From contig NC_018010.1 of NCBI RefSeq assembly GCF_000265405.1, forward strand, positions 744,001-808,000: 64,000 nt of DNA, written 5' to 3'. This DNA is from Belliella baltica DSM 15883 (GTDB lineage: Bacteria; Bacteroidota; Bacteroidia; Cytophagales; Cyclobacteriaceae). Below the pieces are notes generated by a model that ran no database searches, was not told the DNA's origin, and saw only the letters and a program-made list of their open reading frames with translations. Numbering within the stretch: the first letter of the stretch is position 1; each line of letters opens with the position of its first letter. Shown in pieces: positions 1-11,295 of this stretch. The translations under genes were made by a program, and so were the position numbers.

Positions 1-193
1 TTCCTCTATGTGGATGGGGCCCAAAGGGCAAGCCATTGTTGTTTTTTGGATAAGTCTGATGTCCATGATGATTGAGAAAAATAAATGGATCAATCTGTCT
101 GAGTTTGTGAGATGGCAACGGGTTATATGTTATCAAATCTGCAATCGGATGATAATCTGCCGCATGTATTGCTTTTCTTGTTTTCATAGTCAT
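1..193 (-). CDS. Pirin family protein, N-terminal part (runs off left edge)
   Basis: Reading the minus strand from the ATG at 193 gives an open frame to the window edge with no stop, about 64 residues. It contains ADYHPIADLITYNPLP, then DPFIFLNHHG and finally FGPHPHRG, which is the characteristic start of the pirin cupin domain: the HPHRG histidines are metal ligands in the family. A second in-frame ATG lies two codons in, at 187. Pirins are cupin-fold, usually iron-binding proteins; some have quercetinase activity, but the substrate here cannot be told. The C-terminal half is outside the window, so whether the gene is intact is unknown. Confidence 0.85.
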   Translation of the reverse strand, partial: MTMKTRKAIHAADYHPIADLITYNPLPSHKLRQIDPFIFLNHHGHQTYPKNNNGLPFGPHPHRG

Positions 194-249
194 TTTTGTG
201 TGTATATACATGTAATTGATATTTGACTAAAAATGTTCCATTTAGACAT

Positions 250-290
250 AAAAAAAGCATTGAATGAATCATCCAATGCTATCTTTTTTA
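250..290 (-). terminator. Rho-independent terminator of the acyl-ACP desaturase gene
   Basis: On the minus strand a GCATTG...CAATGC stem is followed by a run of seven T residues. It sits just past the desaturase stop codon and before the pirin gene on the same strand, so it probably separates the two transcription units. Confidence 0.7.
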
Positions 291-299
291 TTGTCATTT

Positions 300-1301
300 T
301 TACTTTAACCATGCGAGTTGTACCTCGTCAGGGGCTTTCATCCTATCAGCAACTTTCATATATCTTTCACCTAAATTGGCAAGATAATCTTGAGCTTTTG
401 AAGCGACATCATTCAAGCCTGTTAATTTTTCGATGTCCCATAGTTTCACCAGGTGATCTATGATTCTTGCATAATCCCAACCGGTATAAACACCAATTTT
501 CTGAGTAATTGCTGAGAATTGATCAAACAAGGATGGGTTTGGGCTTCCTTTTCCCATCAATACTGCTGGCATGACAATCTGCTTACGCATCATTTTCTCA
601 AATGCTAAAATTGCTCCATTAGGATCGATTTTGAAGATCTCAGACATAAAGCTTTTATATGCCTTTTCGTGCCTCGCTTCATCTCCTGCAATAGTCTTAC
701 AAATCCTTGACAACACATCATCACCAGCTTTGTCAGCAAGTTTCCCCGTGTTTACGTGAGATACCTTTGTAGCTCTTTCTTGGAAAGAAGTATATATAAT
801 GGCTTGATAAGGATCTTTTTCAGATTTTGGATCAAAACCATTGTAAATCAATCTATGTATGGTTTGCTCTACCTTTTTCATATCAGCTCTACCCGAGAGG
901 TAAAGATATTTATTCAAAAGATCGCCATGTCTATTTTCTTCAGCTGTCCATGCCTTGGACCACCTTACCCATCCTGAAGGGCTTAGCAAGTTCCCTTCCT
1001 CATTGATGCCTTCCAAAAGATTGAAATAAGTTTGATAACTTGGAAGTGCCTCCTCAGTAATCATATTTCCAATCAAGGATGTAATTACAGTGTCAGGAAT
1101 TCCAGCTGCTCTTTCTTGAAGTAATTTTACTTGATCAAAAGCATCTAATTTCCCCATGTCAGGAAGAAAATCAGTAGGTTGCCAACAATCGTCTGGATCT
1201 ACAAGAACGTTATCCACAGCGTGACCGACGAAGCCATCAAGCTGACTGATGACTTCCATGTTTTTTTCTAATTCGTAATTGATATTCTCTGACTTGTTCA
1301 T
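300..1301 (-). CDS. Acyl-ACP desaturase (stearoyl-ACP 9-desaturase family)
   Basis: Soluble di-iron desaturase of the plant-type FA_desaturase_2 family, which introduces a double bond into acyl chains carried on ACP. Two di-iron motifs are visible: EENRHG near residue 120 and DEARHE near residue 204, the usual E-x-x-H pair about 85 residues apart. No membrane segment is seen, as expected for the soluble family. The product is 333 residues from the ATG at 1301; a TTG seven codons upstream could also be read, but the ATG is preferred. It likely adjusts membrane fluidity. The gene stands alone with its own terminator. The family assignment is firm; the double-bond position is inferred from the family. 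Confidence 0.9.
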   Translation of the reverse strand: MNKSENINYELEKNMEVISQLDGFVGHAVDNVLVDPDDCWQPTDFLPDMGKLDAFDQVKLLQERAAGIPDTVITSLIGNMITEEALPSYQTYFNLLEGINEEGNLLSPSGWVRWSKAWTAEENRHGDLLNKYLYLSGRADMKKVEQTIHRLIYNGFDPKSEKDPYQAIIYTSFQERATKVSHVNTGKLADKAGDDVLSRICKTIAGDEARHEKAYKSFMSEIFKIDPNGAILAFEKMMRKQIVMPAVLMGKGSPNPSLFDQFSAITQKIGVYTGWDYARIIDHLVKLWDIEKLTGLNDVASKAQDYLANLGERYMKVADRMKAPDEVQLAWLK

Positions 1302-1442
1302 ATTATAATCATTCAAAACCAAAGAATGACCTCTTAAAATTTATGTTCTCAAGGATCATTTTTGGATAATTGCATTATAAAGATAAGCACAAAATGGGGA
1401 AATTCGATGCTAGAAACTCGATTTCTAAATTGAGTTTATCCC

Positions 1443-2327
1443 TTAATAATTTAATTTATATGCTGCAACCTTATTCTTGAAGAAGGTAGGAACGAAAACT
1501 ATATTCTCCTCAGCCATATATCCAATATCAGCAGTATTAGACTCAGCGGCTGTAGTATCTAAAAGTTTTGTCTCTTGACCATTTTGGATAATATAAATCT
1601 CTCCCTGCCATCTGCTTGCTAGGAATGTATTTTCGTCTAAGATAATCAAGCCATCTCCGCCTGTAACAACTGAATTGATGATCTCAAAGCTACCCTCTGA
1701 ATTGTACTTTTTCAATCCTGCAGCATCTAGACCATATACCGTGCCGTCATTCCCAATTCTCAATCCATTGATACCTTCTTGTCCTTCTGCAAACAAACTT
1801 AGATTTCCATTTTCAAAAAGATGGATCTTTCCAGTATTCATATCAGAAAAATAAACTTTCCCTCCATCTGTATCTACGTCATTAAGAAATTGTGCACCTT
1901 CTACAGCAATCCTATTGCTAATTTGTGCTGTTTCTAGATCAATCTCTACCAACTCGTCAATATTGGTTACGTACAACTTGCCGTTACTAATCCCCATTCC
2001 TTTTGGTGCATCAATGCCAGATATCCACACATTTTCAATAATTTCACCTGCTTTGTTGATAATAGAAATAGAGCCCTTTCCATCTTTTTCAGTTGGGTTT
2101 CCTTCAATATTTGCTACATAAATCTTCCCTGAATTTTCATCTACCAAGACAGATTCGTTTGTAATCAATTCTTCTGAAGTTTCCCATAACATTGTCAATG
2201 AAGGTTCTACACTTTCTTCGACAATCTCCTCAGTAGTTTCTGAAGTTTCCGTAGTTGTCCCTGGGCCACAGCTCCATATAATAAATGGAAGCATAAGTGC
2301 TAAACTTAGTTTTTGAATAGTTTTCAT
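1443..2327 (-). CDS. SMP-30/NHL-like beta-propeller lipoprotein
   Basis: The first 20 residues form a lipoprotein signal peptide ending in WSC, with Cys20 the likely lipidated residue. A Thr/Glu-rich linker follows, then about 250 residues of repeated blade-like units (GKIYVANIEGN, GKLYVTNIDEL, GKVYFSDMNTG, TVYGLDAAGL). These resemble gluconolactonase/SMP-30 or NHL propellers. Such proteins may bind or hydrolyse small sugar lactones, but no catalytic set can be assigned by eye, so the function is open. It should be anchored to a membrane facing the periplasm. It is divergent from the dipeptidase gene to its right. Confidence 0.7.
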   Translation of the reverse strand: MKTIQKLSLALMLPFIIWSCGPGTTTETSETTEEIVEESVEPSLTMLWETSEELITNESVLVDENSGKIYVANIEGNPTEKDGKGSISIINKAGEIIENVWISGIDAPKGMGISNGKLYVTNIDELVEIDLETAQISNRIAVEGAQFLNDVDTDGGKVYFSDMNTGKIHLFENGNLSLFAEGQEGINGLRIGNDGTVYGLDAAGLKKYNSEGSFEIINSVVTGGDGLIILDENTFLASRWQGEIYIIQNGQETKLLDTTAAESNTADIGYMAEENIVFVPTFFKNKVAAYKLNY

Positions 2328-2539
2328 AATTTGATTTTGTAAAGGTTAAGATTTTTTGAATTTTCAACTTTTTATATTCGCAATTATCATGAACAACAAA
2401 ATTATTCATCCATTTAATTCCAACATGACTGATAACAATAAAATTGTAAATCTGTTTTAGCAAAAATTTCAACCGCTTATAAATCTTCTAGATAGGGAAT
2501 TCATTGGTTTTCTTAAATTGAAACTTAAGCCTGAACACT

Positions 2540-3778
2540 ATGAGAAAAATACTAACACTTGCACTTGCTGCGTCCTTGACATTTGCCTGTAACGAAAAAC
2601 CTGCAGAAGTTGATTATACACAACTGACTGACGAAGAAAGACTTGAAATTGCTAAAGAGTTTACAAAAAACACAATCCTTGTTGATGGGCACATGGACTT
2701 GCCTTATAGAATGTATAATCAAGGAAATACCATGACAGGAGAAGTTTATGACTTTATCAACAGGCAAGAAGCTGGAAACATTGATTATGTCAGAGCGCGA
2801 GAAGGAGGCATGGATGCACCATTTATGGCAATATATATCCCAGCAGGATATCAAGAAAGTGGAGGCGCAAAAGCTTTAGCAGATACATTGATCATGATGG
2901 TCGAAAGACTTGCTAGTACGTGGCCAGATAAAATCGCTCTTGCTAAATCTCCCGAAGAAATAGAGGAAAATTTCAAAAAAGGCCTGCTTTCTCTTCCTAT
3001 GGGTATAGAAAATGCAGCAGCAATCGAAGACGATCTCAGTAATGTCGCTTACTTTTTTGATAAAGGGATTCGTTATATGACATTGACGCATGGAAAAGAT
3101 AACTTAGTAGGCGATTCTTCCTATGACGATGCAGAGACTCACGGAGGATTGAGTGAATTTGGTAAAGACGTAGTCAAAGAAATGAACAGACTCGGCATGA
3201 TTATCGACGTTTCGCACATTACTGATAAGACATTTTTTGACGTGGCTGAACTGAGTACTGCTCCTATCGTGGCGACACATAGTTCAGTCCGAAACTTTAC
3301 CCCCGGTTTTGAAAGAAATGTATCAGACGAGGTGATTCAAAAAATCGCTGAAAAAGACGGAATGGTGATGATTACATTTGGAGGAAGCTTCTTAGATCAA
3401 GCTTATTCTGAGAAAAATACTGCAAATAGGACTCATATTCAGGAATGGCTAGAAGAAAACAACCTGAATAGAAGAGATTCTGCAGCACAGGAATATATTT
3501 CCTCTTACACTGCAGCTAATAAGCCTACAGTTCATGTATCAAAAGTTGCTGAGCATATTGATCATGTTGTGAAACTAGTAGGAATAGATCATGTTGGTTT
3601 AGGGTCTGATTTTGATGGTGTCGGAGATAGTCTTCCTGAAGGACTCAAAGATGCTTCCATGTACCCGAACCTTATAGCAGAATTGATGAAATTAGGATAT
3701 TCTAATGAAGATCTTGAAAAGATCTGCTATAAAAATTTCTTCAGAGTTTGGAAAGCTGTTGAAGCAATTGCCGAATAA
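2540..3778 (+). CDS. Membrane dipeptidase, peptidase M19 (lipoprotein)
   Basis: Renal-dipeptidase family zinc hydrolase that cleaves dipeptides, including some with D-residues. It has a lipoprotein signal peptide (LTFAC, Cys17), so it acts on the periplasmic side. The M19 metal ligands can be followed in order: VDGHMDLP near residue 51 (most members have N where this has M), the bridging Glu in GIENAAA, His in DVSHI, His in ATHSS, and Asp in GLGSDFDG. The product is 412 residues, normal for the family. A second, non-lipidated M19 enzyme lies at 52315-53307, so the organism keeps an exported and a cytosolic form. Confidence 0.92.
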   Translation: MRKILTLALAASLTFACNEKPAEVDYTQLTDEERLEIAKEFTKNTILVDGHMDLPYRMYNQGNTMTGEVYDFINRQEAGNIDYVRAREGGMDAPFMAIYIPAGYQESGGAKALADTLIMMVERLASTWPDKIALAKSPEEIEENFKKGLLSLPMGIENAAAIEDDLSNVAYFFDKGIRYMTLTHGKDNLVGDSSYDDAETHGGLSEFGKDVVKEMNRLGMIIDVSHITDKTFFDVAELSTAPIVATHSSVRNFTPGFERNVSDEVIQKIAEKDGMVMITFGGSFLDQAYSEKNTANRTHIQEWLEENNLNRRDSAAQEYISSYTAANKPTVHVSKVAEHIDHVVKLVGIDHVGLGSDFDGVGDSLPEGLKDASMYPNLIAELMKLGYSNEDLEKICYKNFFRVWKAVEAIAE

Positions 3779-3850
3779 ATTATTAGAATTTCCAAAAGGA
3801 GATTAGAAAGTTAGGATTTCAAGTTATTCGAAAATTCAACTTTCTTCCTA

Positions 3851-3893
3851 GAAAAAAACAAAGGAGGAGTCAAATGATTTCTCCTATGTTTTT
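3851..3893. terminator. Bidirectional terminator between convergent genes
   Basis: An A-run, AGGAG, a 14-nt loop, CTCCT and a T-run form a hairpin that works on either strand. It lies between the dipeptidase gene and the convergent sensor kinase and slightly overlaps the kinase stop codon. Confidence 0.55.
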
Positions 3894-6800
3894 TTTGCTT
3901 CATCTATTTCTTCACTCAGCGTATCAATGATTTTTTGAATTTCTTTATCAGTTTTTTTGAAAATTTCTTGACTTTCAGACGCTGGAAATTCTTTCAATCT
4001 TTCTAGTTCTGATGCCAAATCAATTAGGTTGCTTAATTCTAAATTCAAAGCGACCCCTTTCAAAGCATGCCCCGTTTGTTTAATTTTATTCAGGTTTTGC
4101 TCTTGAATATAAGATTCTAAAGTTTTCCGTAATTCAGAAATATTTACTTTACTCACTTCTATCAATTCAAGAAAAAACTCAGGATCAGTAATCTTATATT
4201 CATCAAATTTGGATTGATATTGATGTGTTTCGGTTTTCCTATCTCCTTTGAGGTATTTATACAACATGTCAGAAATATCAGAAACTAAAATAGGCTTACT
4301 CAAATAATCATCCATTCCTGCCTCTATACATCTATCATGCTCTCCTTTTACAGTACCTGCTGTCAAGGCGATAATAGGAACTCTTTGATTCAAATTTTGC
4401 TCAAATTCCCTAATTTTTTTAGTAGCTTCATAACCACTCAACTCTGGCATTTGAATATCCATAAAAACAATATCAGGTTTATGAATTTTAAAAGACTCTA
4501 TCGCCTCCAAACCATTTTTTGCTTCAAAAATTGACGCTTCAGGGATCAAACTTCTCACAACAGTCTTCGCTAAAAGCATATTGACAGGATTATCATCTAC
4601 CAATAAAATCTTATTTGCTTTTGTTTTAAGTACATTTGGATTTAAGACTTTCTTACGGAATGTCCCATCAGCCAATTCAGATTTATAAGACCCTTCATCA
4701 AATGGAACATCTATTGTAAAACTAAATTTACTTCCCCTTCCCAACTCTGTTTCAAGCTTTAGTTTACTCTCCATGAGTTCTAGTAGTTTATTACAAATAG
4801 AGAGTCCCAAACCTGTACCACCATATTTTCTTGTTGTCGTATTATCTTCTTGTGCAAACGCTTCAAAAATCACTTTCTCTTTCTCTTTTGATATACCTAT
4901 TCCCGTATCTCTGACGCTAAAGGTAATCCCAGCAATCTGCTTAGCAGGATTAATATCATTGACTTGAATAGCTAATTCTATCTCACCTTCTTTAGTGAAT
5001 TTGACAGCATTACTCAGCAAATTCATGATAATCTGCTTTATTCTTGTAATATCCATCACCACCACTTCTGGAATATTCAAATCAAGAGAAAGAATTAATT
5101 TGATATTTTTCTCTTCAGCCTTAGGTTTAAAAATAGATAATAACTCTTCAGCAATTTCCCGAAGATTCAATATCACAGGACTCAGCTCGAGTTTTCCTGC
5201 CTCAATTTTAGAAAAATCCAAAATATCATTAATTAATTCTAAAAGTAAATTACCGGATTGGGTTATAGATTTAAGATAATCCCTTTGCGTTTCATCGAGA
5301 CTAGTTCTCATTAATAAATCTGAAAAACCGATCACACCATTTAGTGGAGTTCTGATTTCATGACTCATATTTGCTAGAAATTCTGATTTAGCAATATTTG
5401 CATCTTTGGCTTGCTGCATAGATTCAAACAGATTTTGCTCCAAACTTTTTCTTTCCAAAGCATTAGAAATACTATCTGCAAAACTTAATAAAAGAGCAGC
5501 CTCTGCTTCGCTCCAAACTTTCTCTTGGGTACAGTCGTCGAAGCCCACATAACCCCAAAAATCATTCTCAACAAAAATTGGAATAAGAAGAATGGATTTG
5601 ATTTTCTGACCTTCTAGCAATTCCTTCAAATCATGATCCTCTAGTTGGGAAACAATTGCTTGGTAAACTTTATTTTCTTTCAAGAAATCAACTGCCTCAC
5701 CAAACATATTCATAGGCAAACCTTGAAGCTCTGGGTTATTAATTTGTGGAGGAACTCCACTTGCACTCCATTCAAACCGCTGTGAACTAAAGAGACTACC
5801 TGCTTCATCCTGACTGTTTTCAAAAAGATAGGCTCTATCAACAGACGCACCTTCCCCCAAAATAGTAATGGCTTTTTGTGTAGCAATCGAAAAATCCGGA
5901 TTAGATAGCAATTCTTTGGTAGCCATAGCAATTGATTTCAGCATTTTTTCATTTTTCAGCAAACTTTCATTTGCAAGCTGAAGCTTACTTTCATTGTATT
6001 TGATTCGCTCTTCAGAATTTTTTTCTATCGTAATATCTCTAAATATTATATAATGAATTGCCTCGTTTCGATCCTCCAAGTCTACCACAGAATCCCTTTT
6101 TACCAAAAATGTTTGTCTTGGATTTACTTGAAACTCCATAGGTTTTGGCTCCTGTAAAAGATCAAAATAAACTTTGAGACTTGGCCACTTTTGGACTACA
6201 CTAAACTTATCAAGAGGCGCATAAAGTTCTAATTGTTTTAGTACTGTTTTATTTTGAGCTACGACATGTCCAACCTGATCCAAAATAATCACCCCATCAT
6301 TCAGTTCATTAAAAATTTTCTCGAATGCTATAGGCATTGTTTTGAGCATATTCAATTTAAATAATCCAAAAGACATGATCAATGCACTTATTGCTAAAGA
6401 AAAAGGAACTAAATCAACTTGATAGGTATGAAAACCAATCAAATCTATGATATGAGTTGCCCAAGGAATTAGTGTTGCAAGAAGGAACACATAAACTTGT
6501 TTTGAATAAGTCTTTGGGATGAAAAATAGCATCCGAAATAAAAGAATATTTGTGACGATCACAAGTGTGATGTTATAGCCTCCATAAATCCAGTGTAAAG
6601 GCCCCGCCTCAAATTGAATTGCTGAAAAGTGCTTATTTTCAATAATATCAAAGGATCTATAAAAAAGCTGATGAAAAGAATTTGTCAGCAAAAGAACAAG
6701 AAAAAAAATAGCTGAACCAAGCAGTAAAATCAAGTTCTTTTTGGTCAAAAACCGATCATTCCCTGTAAACTTAAGCATAAAAGCCAAAAGCAAGGGTGTG

Positions 6801-7039
6801 ATAAATACACCACCTACAAATTCTGCTTTGTAAAAACCAACGATAAAAGCTCTTTCTGTTGAGATGATCTCAAAGCCGTACAATATTGCATAGACACAAC
6901 AACTGATTAAGAGAAAAGTAAAATATTTTTCACCGGATTGATTCCCTCTTTTTATGTTCATTATTATAAGAAACAAAAACAGTGTACTTGTTGCAAAAAC
7001 TGGAAATGAGATTAAATTAAATTGAAGTTGCTCTAACAT
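3884..7039 (-). CDS. Hybrid sensor histidine kinase with 7TM, PAS, GAF, receiver and HPt domains
   Basis: A 1051-residue phosphorelay protein. Residues about 5-225 hold seven hydrophobic segments resembling the 7TM_hisK N-terminal region. A PAS-like segment follows to about 335, then a GAF domain at about 365-540. The HisKA phospho-acceptor is in [15 protein letters not shown] near residue 558. The HATPase domain shows [13 protein letters not shown] near 678 and GGTGLGLSI further on. A receiver domain starts at [11 protein letters not shown] near 811, with the acceptor Asp in VFMDIQMPE near 858. The C-terminus is an HPt domain ([10 protein letters not shown] near 991). The complete relay is on one polypeptide, so output needs a separate receiver protein. 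The ligand is unknown. Confidence 0.92.
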   Translation of the reverse strand: MLEQLQFNLISFPVFATSTLFLFLIIMNIKRGNQSGEKYFTFLLISCCVYAILYGFEIISTERAFIVGFYKAEFVGGVFITPLLLAFMLKFTGNDRFLTKKNLILLLGSAIFFLVLLLTNSFHQLFYRSFDIIENKHFSAIQFEAGPLHWIYGGYNITLVIVTNILLFRMLFFIPKTYSKQVYVFLLATLIPWATHIIDLIGFHTYQVDLVPFSLAISALIMSFGLFKLNMLKTMPIAFEKIFNELNDGVIILDQVGHVVAQNKTVLKQLELYAPLDKFSVVQKWPSLKVYFDLLQEPKPMEFQVNPRQTFLVKRDSVVDLEDRNEAIHYIIFRDITIEKNSEERIKYNESKLQLANESLLKNEKMLKSIAMATKELLSNPDFSIATQKAITILGEGASVDRAYLFENSQDEAGSLFSSQRFEWSASGVPPQINNPELQGLPMNMFGEAVDFLKENKVYQAIVSQLEDHDLKELLEGQKIKSILLIPIFVENDFWGYVGFDDCTQEKVWSEAEAALLLSFADSISNALERKSLEQNLFESMQQAKDANIAKSEFLANMSHEIRTPLNGVIGFSDLLMRTSLDETQRDYLKSITQSGNLLLELINDILDFSKIEAGKLELSPVILNLREIAEELLSIFKPKAEEKNIKLILSLDLNIPEVVVMDITRIKQIIMNLLSNAVKFTKEGEIELAIQVNDINPAKQIAGITFSVRDTGIGISKEKEKVIFEAFAQEDNTTTRKYGGTGLGLSICNKLLELMESKLKLETELGRGSKFSFTIDVPFDEGSYKSELADGTFRKKVLNPNVLKTKANKILLVDDNPVNMLLAKTVVRSLIPEASIFEAKNGLEAIESFKIHKPDIVFMDIQMPELSGYEATKKIREFEQNLNQRVPIIALTAGTVKGEHDRCIEAGMDDYLSKPILVSDISDMLYKYLKGDRKTETHQYQSKFDEYKITDPEFFLELIEVSKVNISELRKTLESYIQEQNLNKIKQTGHALKGVALNLELSNLIDLASELERLKEFPASESQEIFKKTDKEIQKIIDTLSEEIDEAKKT

Positions 7040-7199
7040 ATTCTTACTATAAAAGTCAAGTGTGAATTTACAAAAATTATAGATTTAATATAAAAATCAC
7101 TAGATAATAAGTGGCTATTCTATCTTTAATCACCCAATTTTTCTTACTTTGAGGCATCAAATTTGTATTTCATATTTTAATCAAATAAATCTTAATAAC

Positions 7200-7658
7200 A
7201 TGAGAAACTTTAAAATACTCGTAGGAATATTTTTATTCGGTCTTTTAATCAATTTAGAGGGCTTGGCACAAAATGAAAAATCAGAAAATCAGCAGTCTAA
7301 GCAAGAAATGAAAGAGGCAAAGCAGGCTGAAAAAGAAGCAAAAAGAGAACTGAAAGCTCAACAGGCAGAACTAAAAAGAATTCAAGCCGCAGAAAAAGCT
7401 GAAGCAAAAAGAGTGAAAAATTTAGAAAAAGCTCAGAAAAACTATGACAAGGCTTTAACCAAAAGACAAAAAGCCGAAATTAAATTTGCAGAGCAAAACC
7501 TCAAGATTGAAAAAGCTATCCAAAAAGGCACCACCAATGAAAAAATTGCCAAAATGGAACTCAAACAAAAGCAACTAGAGATCAATGTGGAAAAAGCAAA
7601 CTCAGAAATCTCAAAATTTGAAAGAGAAATCAAACAATATCAAGCCAAAGAAAATTAA
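7200..7658 (+). CDS. Secreted lysine/glutamate-rich coiled-coil protein
   Basis: The likely start is the ATG at 7200, giving 152 residues; a TTG further upstream would prepend 17 residues in front of the signal peptide. The first 24 residues form a Sec signal peptide ending near GLAQ. The rest is almost entirely charged heptad-like sequence (KEAKRELKAQQAELKRIQAA and similar), predicting a long alpha-helical coiled coil in the periplasm. No family function is recognised. A strong terminator follows immediately, so it is a single-gene unit. Confidence 0.65.
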   Translation: MRNFKILVGIFLFGLLINLEGLAQNEKSENQQSKQEMKEAKQAEKEAKRELKAQQAELKRIQAAEKAEAKRVKNLEKAQKNYDKALTKRQKAEIKFAEQNLKIEKAIQKGTTNEKIAKMELKQKQLEINVEKANSEISKFEREIKQYQAKEN

Positions 7659-7660
7659 AT

Positions 7661-7690
7661 AAAAAAAGCTCACAAAAGTGAGCTTTTTTT
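7661..7690 (+). terminator. Rho-independent terminator
   Basis: The stem AAAAAAGCTCAC / GTGAGCTTTTTT with a four-A loop is followed by more T residues. It starts just past the stop codon of the coiled-coil protein gene. Confidence 0.85.
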
Positions 7691-7927
7691 ATTTTTATAT
7701 TTTTTGTTGATACCATTTTTAGCTGAAGTTCGACACGAGAAGCATCGGGTCACTTGTCTCTTCAAAACAAGCTTAAAAAAACAAAAAACTCCTAACTCCT
7801 GTCAAAAAGTCTTGATTTGAAGCTGTTTAAGGATATTTTTCAGACATTTTTTCCGAATAATTGCTCTGGTTGATCATTTGATGAGATGATTTCAAATAGC
7901 CACAGCAACAGAAAAACTAACAATAAA

Positions 7928-10540
7928 ATGGATTTCAAACAATTCACTATCAAATCTCAAGAGGCCATTCAAAAGGCAGCTGAATTGACTTTAGCAGAAC
8001 AACAGCAAGTCATCGAGCCTGCACATATTTTGAAAGGAATCTTTTCAGAAGATGAAAATGTCACTGATTTTATCTTTAAGAAATTATCAGTGAATAAAAA
8101 TCTGATCGCCCAAAAACTGGAAGAGATTATCAAAAGCTTTCCAAAAATAAGTGGTCAACAACCGTATCTATCCAATTCGGCTAATCAAGTACTTACAAAA
8201 GCCAAAGATTACCTTAAAACTTTTGGTGACGAGTTTGTTGCGATCGAGCATTTGCTTCTGGCAATACTTAATGGATCAGATAAAGCAGCGCAACTATTAA
8301 AAGATCAAGGGTTGACTGAAAAAACTCTGATCGAAGCAATCAAAGAACTTAGACAAGGAAACAAAGTGACAGATCAAAATGCAGAATCAAAATACAGGGC
8401 ATTGGAGAAATACTCCAAAAACCTGAATGAAATGGCCAAAAAAGGGAAAATAGACCCTGTTATTGGCCGTGATGAGGAGATAAGAAGAGTCTTACAGATT
8501 TTGGCAAGAAGGACCAAAAACAACCCGATCTTACTCGGAGAGCCGGGCGTGGGTAAAACCGCCATTGTGGAAGGCCTAGCACAGCGAATAGTAAGCGGTG
8601 ATGTCCCAGAAAACCTCAAATCCAAAACATTGATTTCTTTGGATATGGGTTTGCTGGTAGCTGGAGCAAAATACAAAGGAGAATTTGAAGAAAGACTCAA
8701 AGCAGTCATCAAGGAAGTGACAGATTCAGATGGAGAAATTATCCTTTTCATAGATGAAATACACACGCTAATTGGTGCTGGAGGAGGCGGAGAAGGTGCA
8801 ATGGATGCAGCCAATTTGCTTAAGCCGGCTTTGGCTCGTGGTGAACTGCATGCCATCGGAGCGACTACGCTGAAAGAATATCAGAAATATATAGAAAAAG
8901 ACAAGGCGCTCGAAAGACGATTCCAATCCGTAATCGTGGACGAACCAGATGCAGCTGATGCAATTTCTATTCTAAGAGGAATCAAAGACAAATACGAGCT
9001 TCATCATGGTGTTCGTATCAAAGATGATGCGGTAATTTCAGCAGTAGAACTTTCACAACGCTATATTTCTGATCGGTTTTTGCCTGACAAAGCCATCGAT
9101 TTGATGGATGAAGCCGCAGCGAAATTGAGAATGGAAATCGATTCACTCCCTCAAGAATTGGACGAGCTCAATAGGAGAATCATGCAGCTTGAAATCGAGC
9201 GAGAAGCCATCAGAAGAGAAAATAACAAAGACAAAGAAACAGTCCTCAGCAAGGAAATCGCAGATCTTTCTGAAAAAAGACAAAGTGTCAAAGCCAAATG
9301 GGAAAGCGAAAAAGCTGTCATCACCGGTATCAGAAGAGAGAAAGAAAATATCGATAAGCTCAAACTGGAAGCTGAACAAGCTGAGCGCTCGGGAGATTTT
9401 GGAAAAGTAGCAGAAATCAGGTACGGCAAGATCGTAGATTCGGAAAAAAAACTGGAATCTTTCAAAGATCAATTGGAAGAAATGCAACAAGGTTCTCCAC
9501 TACTCAAAGAAGAAGTCGATCATGAAGATATTGCGGCCGTTGTGTCCAAGTGGACAGGAATTCCTTTGAGCAAAATGATTCAAAGTGAAAGAGAGAAACT
9601 CCTTCACCTCGAAGATGAATTGGGAAGAAGAGTAGCAGGTCAGCGAGAAGCAATCGTAGCACTTTCAGATGCTGTGAGGAGAAGCAGATCAGGTCTTCAA
9701 GATCCAAAGCGACCTATTGGTTCCTTTATTTTCATGGGAACAACGGGAGTTGGAAAAACAGAATTGGCAAAAGCCCTTGCAGAATATCTCTTCAATGATG
9801 ACAATGCCATGGTCAGGATAGACATGTCAGAATATCAGGAGAGACATGCAGTTTCCAGACTTGTAGGAGCACCTCCAGGCTATGTTGGATATGATGAAGG
9901 TGGACAACTTACGGAAGCCGTTAGAAGAAAACCATATTCTGTTGTCTTGCTTGACGAGATTGAAAAAGCTCATCCTGATGTATTCAACATCTTACTTCAA
10001 GTATTGGATGATGGTCGCTTGACGGATAACAAAGGTAGAATCGCTAATTTCAAGAATACGATTATCATCTTGACGACTAATATTGGCTCTACGCTAATTC
10101 AAGAAAGATTTGCTGAAATAGAAGAATGGAACAAAGAGGAAATATTGGAAAAAACCAAATCGGAAGTTTATGATCTTTTGAAGAAATCTGTAAGACCGGA
10201 ATTCCTGAATAGAATTGATGAAACGATTATGTTTGAACCATTGAATAGAGGCGTCATTAGAAAAATTGTCGATATTCAATGGAGAGAAATCCAAAAAAGA
10301 CTAGAAGAGGCAAATATTGAAATCGATGCCACGCCAGAGGTTTTGGATTATTTGGGAGAAGTCGGTTTCGATCCTCAATTTGGTGCAAGGCCGTTGAAGC
10401 GAACCATGCAGCGCCTGATTCTGAATGAGCTTTCCAAACAGATTTTATCGGGATATATCAAAAATGATTCAGCCGTCTTGGTTGACTTGGATGCTGAAAA
10501 ACAAGTGTATTTCAAAAATATAGATAGTGTGGTGGTTTAA
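7928..10540 (+). CDS. clpB: ATP-dependent disaggregase ClpB
   Basis: Hsp100 disaggregase that extracts polypeptides from aggregates with DnaK. It is 870 residues from the ATG at 7928, the usual ClpB length; a further upstream ATG adds 14 unlikely residues. The Clp N domain covers about 1-145. The first AAA domain has Walker [10 protein letters not shown] near 204 and [10 protein letters not shown] coiled-coil middle domain spans about 410-520 ([16 protein letters not shown] onward). The second AAA domain has GTTGVGKTE near 604 and [12 protein letters not shown]. The C-terminal small domain has the GARPLKR sensor-2 motif. It is monocistronic with a terminator downstream. Confidence 0.97.
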   Translation: MDFKQFTIKSQEAIQKAAELTLAEQQQVIEPAHILKGIFSEDENVTDFIFKKLSVNKNLIAQKLEEIIKSFPKISGQQPYLSNSANQVLTKAKDYLKTFGDEFVAIEHLLLAILNGSDKAAQLLKDQGLTEKTLIEAIKELRQGNKVTDQNAESKYRALEKYSKNLNEMAKKGKIDPVIGRDEEIRRVLQILARRTKNNPILLGEPGVGKTAIVEGLAQRIVSGDVPENLKSKTLISLDMGLLVAGAKYKGEFEERLKAVIKEVTDSDGEIILFIDEIHTLIGAGGGGEGAMDAANLLKPALARGELHAIGATTLKEYQKYIEKDKALERRFQSVIVDEPDAADAISILRGIKDKYELHHGVRIKDDAVISAVELSQRYISDRFLPDKAIDLMDEAAAKLRMEIDSLPQELDELNRRIMQLEIEREAIRRENNKDKETVLSKEIADLSEKRQSVKAKWESEKAVITGIRREKENIDKLKLEAEQAERSGDFGKVAEIRYGKIVDSEKKLESFKDQLEEMQQGSPLLKEEVDHEDIAAVVSKWTGIPLSKMIQSEREKLLHLEDELGRRVAGQREAIVALSDAVRRSRSGLQDPKRPIGSFIFMGTTGVGKTELAKALAEYLFNDDNAMVRIDMSEYQERHAVSRLVGAPPGYVGYDEGGQLTEAVRRKPYSVVLLDEIEKAHPDVFNILLQVLDDGRLTDNKGRIANFKNTIIILTTNIGSTLIQERFAEIEEWNKEEILEKTKSEVYDLLKKSVRPEFLNRIDETIMFEPLNRGVIRKIVDIQWREIQKRLEEANIEIDATPEVLDYLGEVGFDPQFGARPLKRTMQRLILNELSKQILSGYIKNDSAVLVDLDAEKQVYFKNIDSVVV

Positions 10541-10601
10541 TGGATTAGGAAAAGATTGAAATCTTAAATAATCCAGATTGATTAGAATGTTGATTGATAA
10601 A

Positions 10602-10633
10602 AGCCTCAGGGAGATTCCTTGAGGCTCTTTTTT
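10602..10633 (+). terminator. Rho-independent terminator after clpB
   Basis: The inverted repeat GCCTCAGG / CCTTGAGGC is followed by a T-run, about 60 nt past the clpB stop. The rest of the 212-bp gap before the sigma factor gene shows no gene. Confidence 0.8.
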
Positions 10634-10752
10634 GAATTGCTCACTATTTTATAGTTAATTTTTACTCTTTTATACAATTTTTAGTTTTCTTCAGACAACC
10701 ATTTTCGACTTCATTGCATTTATCCGATTGTAAGCCAATAAGATTATAAATT

Positions 10753-11295
10753 TTGATCCACTTCGACCTCATCAAACAAGCAAAAAAAGGAAAGCATCAA
10801 GCTCAGAGAAGCATCTTTGAGGAATTGGGCAAGCCTCTATTCATGCTATGCTTGAGGTATGTGAGAAATCAACATGATGCAGAAGAAATTCTTAGCATCA
10901 CATTTACCAAAGCTTTTGAGAAGATATCAAACTTCGATTTTCAAGGCGAAGGATCATTTGAGGCTTGGATCAAAAAAATCACGGTCAATGAATGCCTGAT
11001 GTTTTTGCGAAAGCAAAAAAATGCACCATTAATCATAGAACCTGACGAAAATGTGGCTGAACAAAGTGAATCTGCTTTGGACAAACTCAAAAGTCAAGAA
11101 CTCTTTGAATTGATCTTGAAGCTACCAGAAGGTTATCGGACCATCTTCAATTTGTATGAAATAGAAGGTTTTTCACACGCAGAAATAGCGGAGAAACTAG
11201 GAATCAACATCGGGACTTCTAAATCCCAATTGAGTAAAGCAAAAGCATACTTGAGAGAAATCATCATCAAACTTGGACTAAATCATGCATCCTAA
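10753..11295 (+). CDS. ECF-type RNA polymerase sigma factor
   Basis: A 180-residue sigma-70 family protein. Region 2 lies around CLRYVRNQHDAEEILSITF and region 4 around LPEGYRTIFNLYEIEGFSH with the HTH in EIAEKLGINIGTSKSQLSKA. The start is probably the TTG at 10753: an in-frame stop lies two codons upstream, and the first ATG is about 30 codons in and would remove part of region 2. The next gene overlaps its end by 11 nt and encodes a single-pass membrane protein, the usual place for an anti-sigma factor. The controlled genes are unknown. Confidence 0.88.
   Translation: MIHFDLIKQAKKGKHQAQRSIFEELGKPLFMLCLRYVRNQHDAEEILSITFTKAFEKISNFDFQGEGSFEAWIKKITVNECLMFLRKQKNAPLIIEPDENVAEQSESALDKLKSQELFELILKLPEGYRTIFNLYEIEGFSHAEIAEKLGINIGTSKSQLSKAKAYLREIIIKLGLNHAS

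Noticed and set aside
8374..8856. A 160-residue open frame on the minus strand inside clpB
   Set aside because: It is antisense to the highly conserved first ATPase domain, has no start signals, and its low-complexity Ser/Pro/Ile composition is that of a shadow frame.
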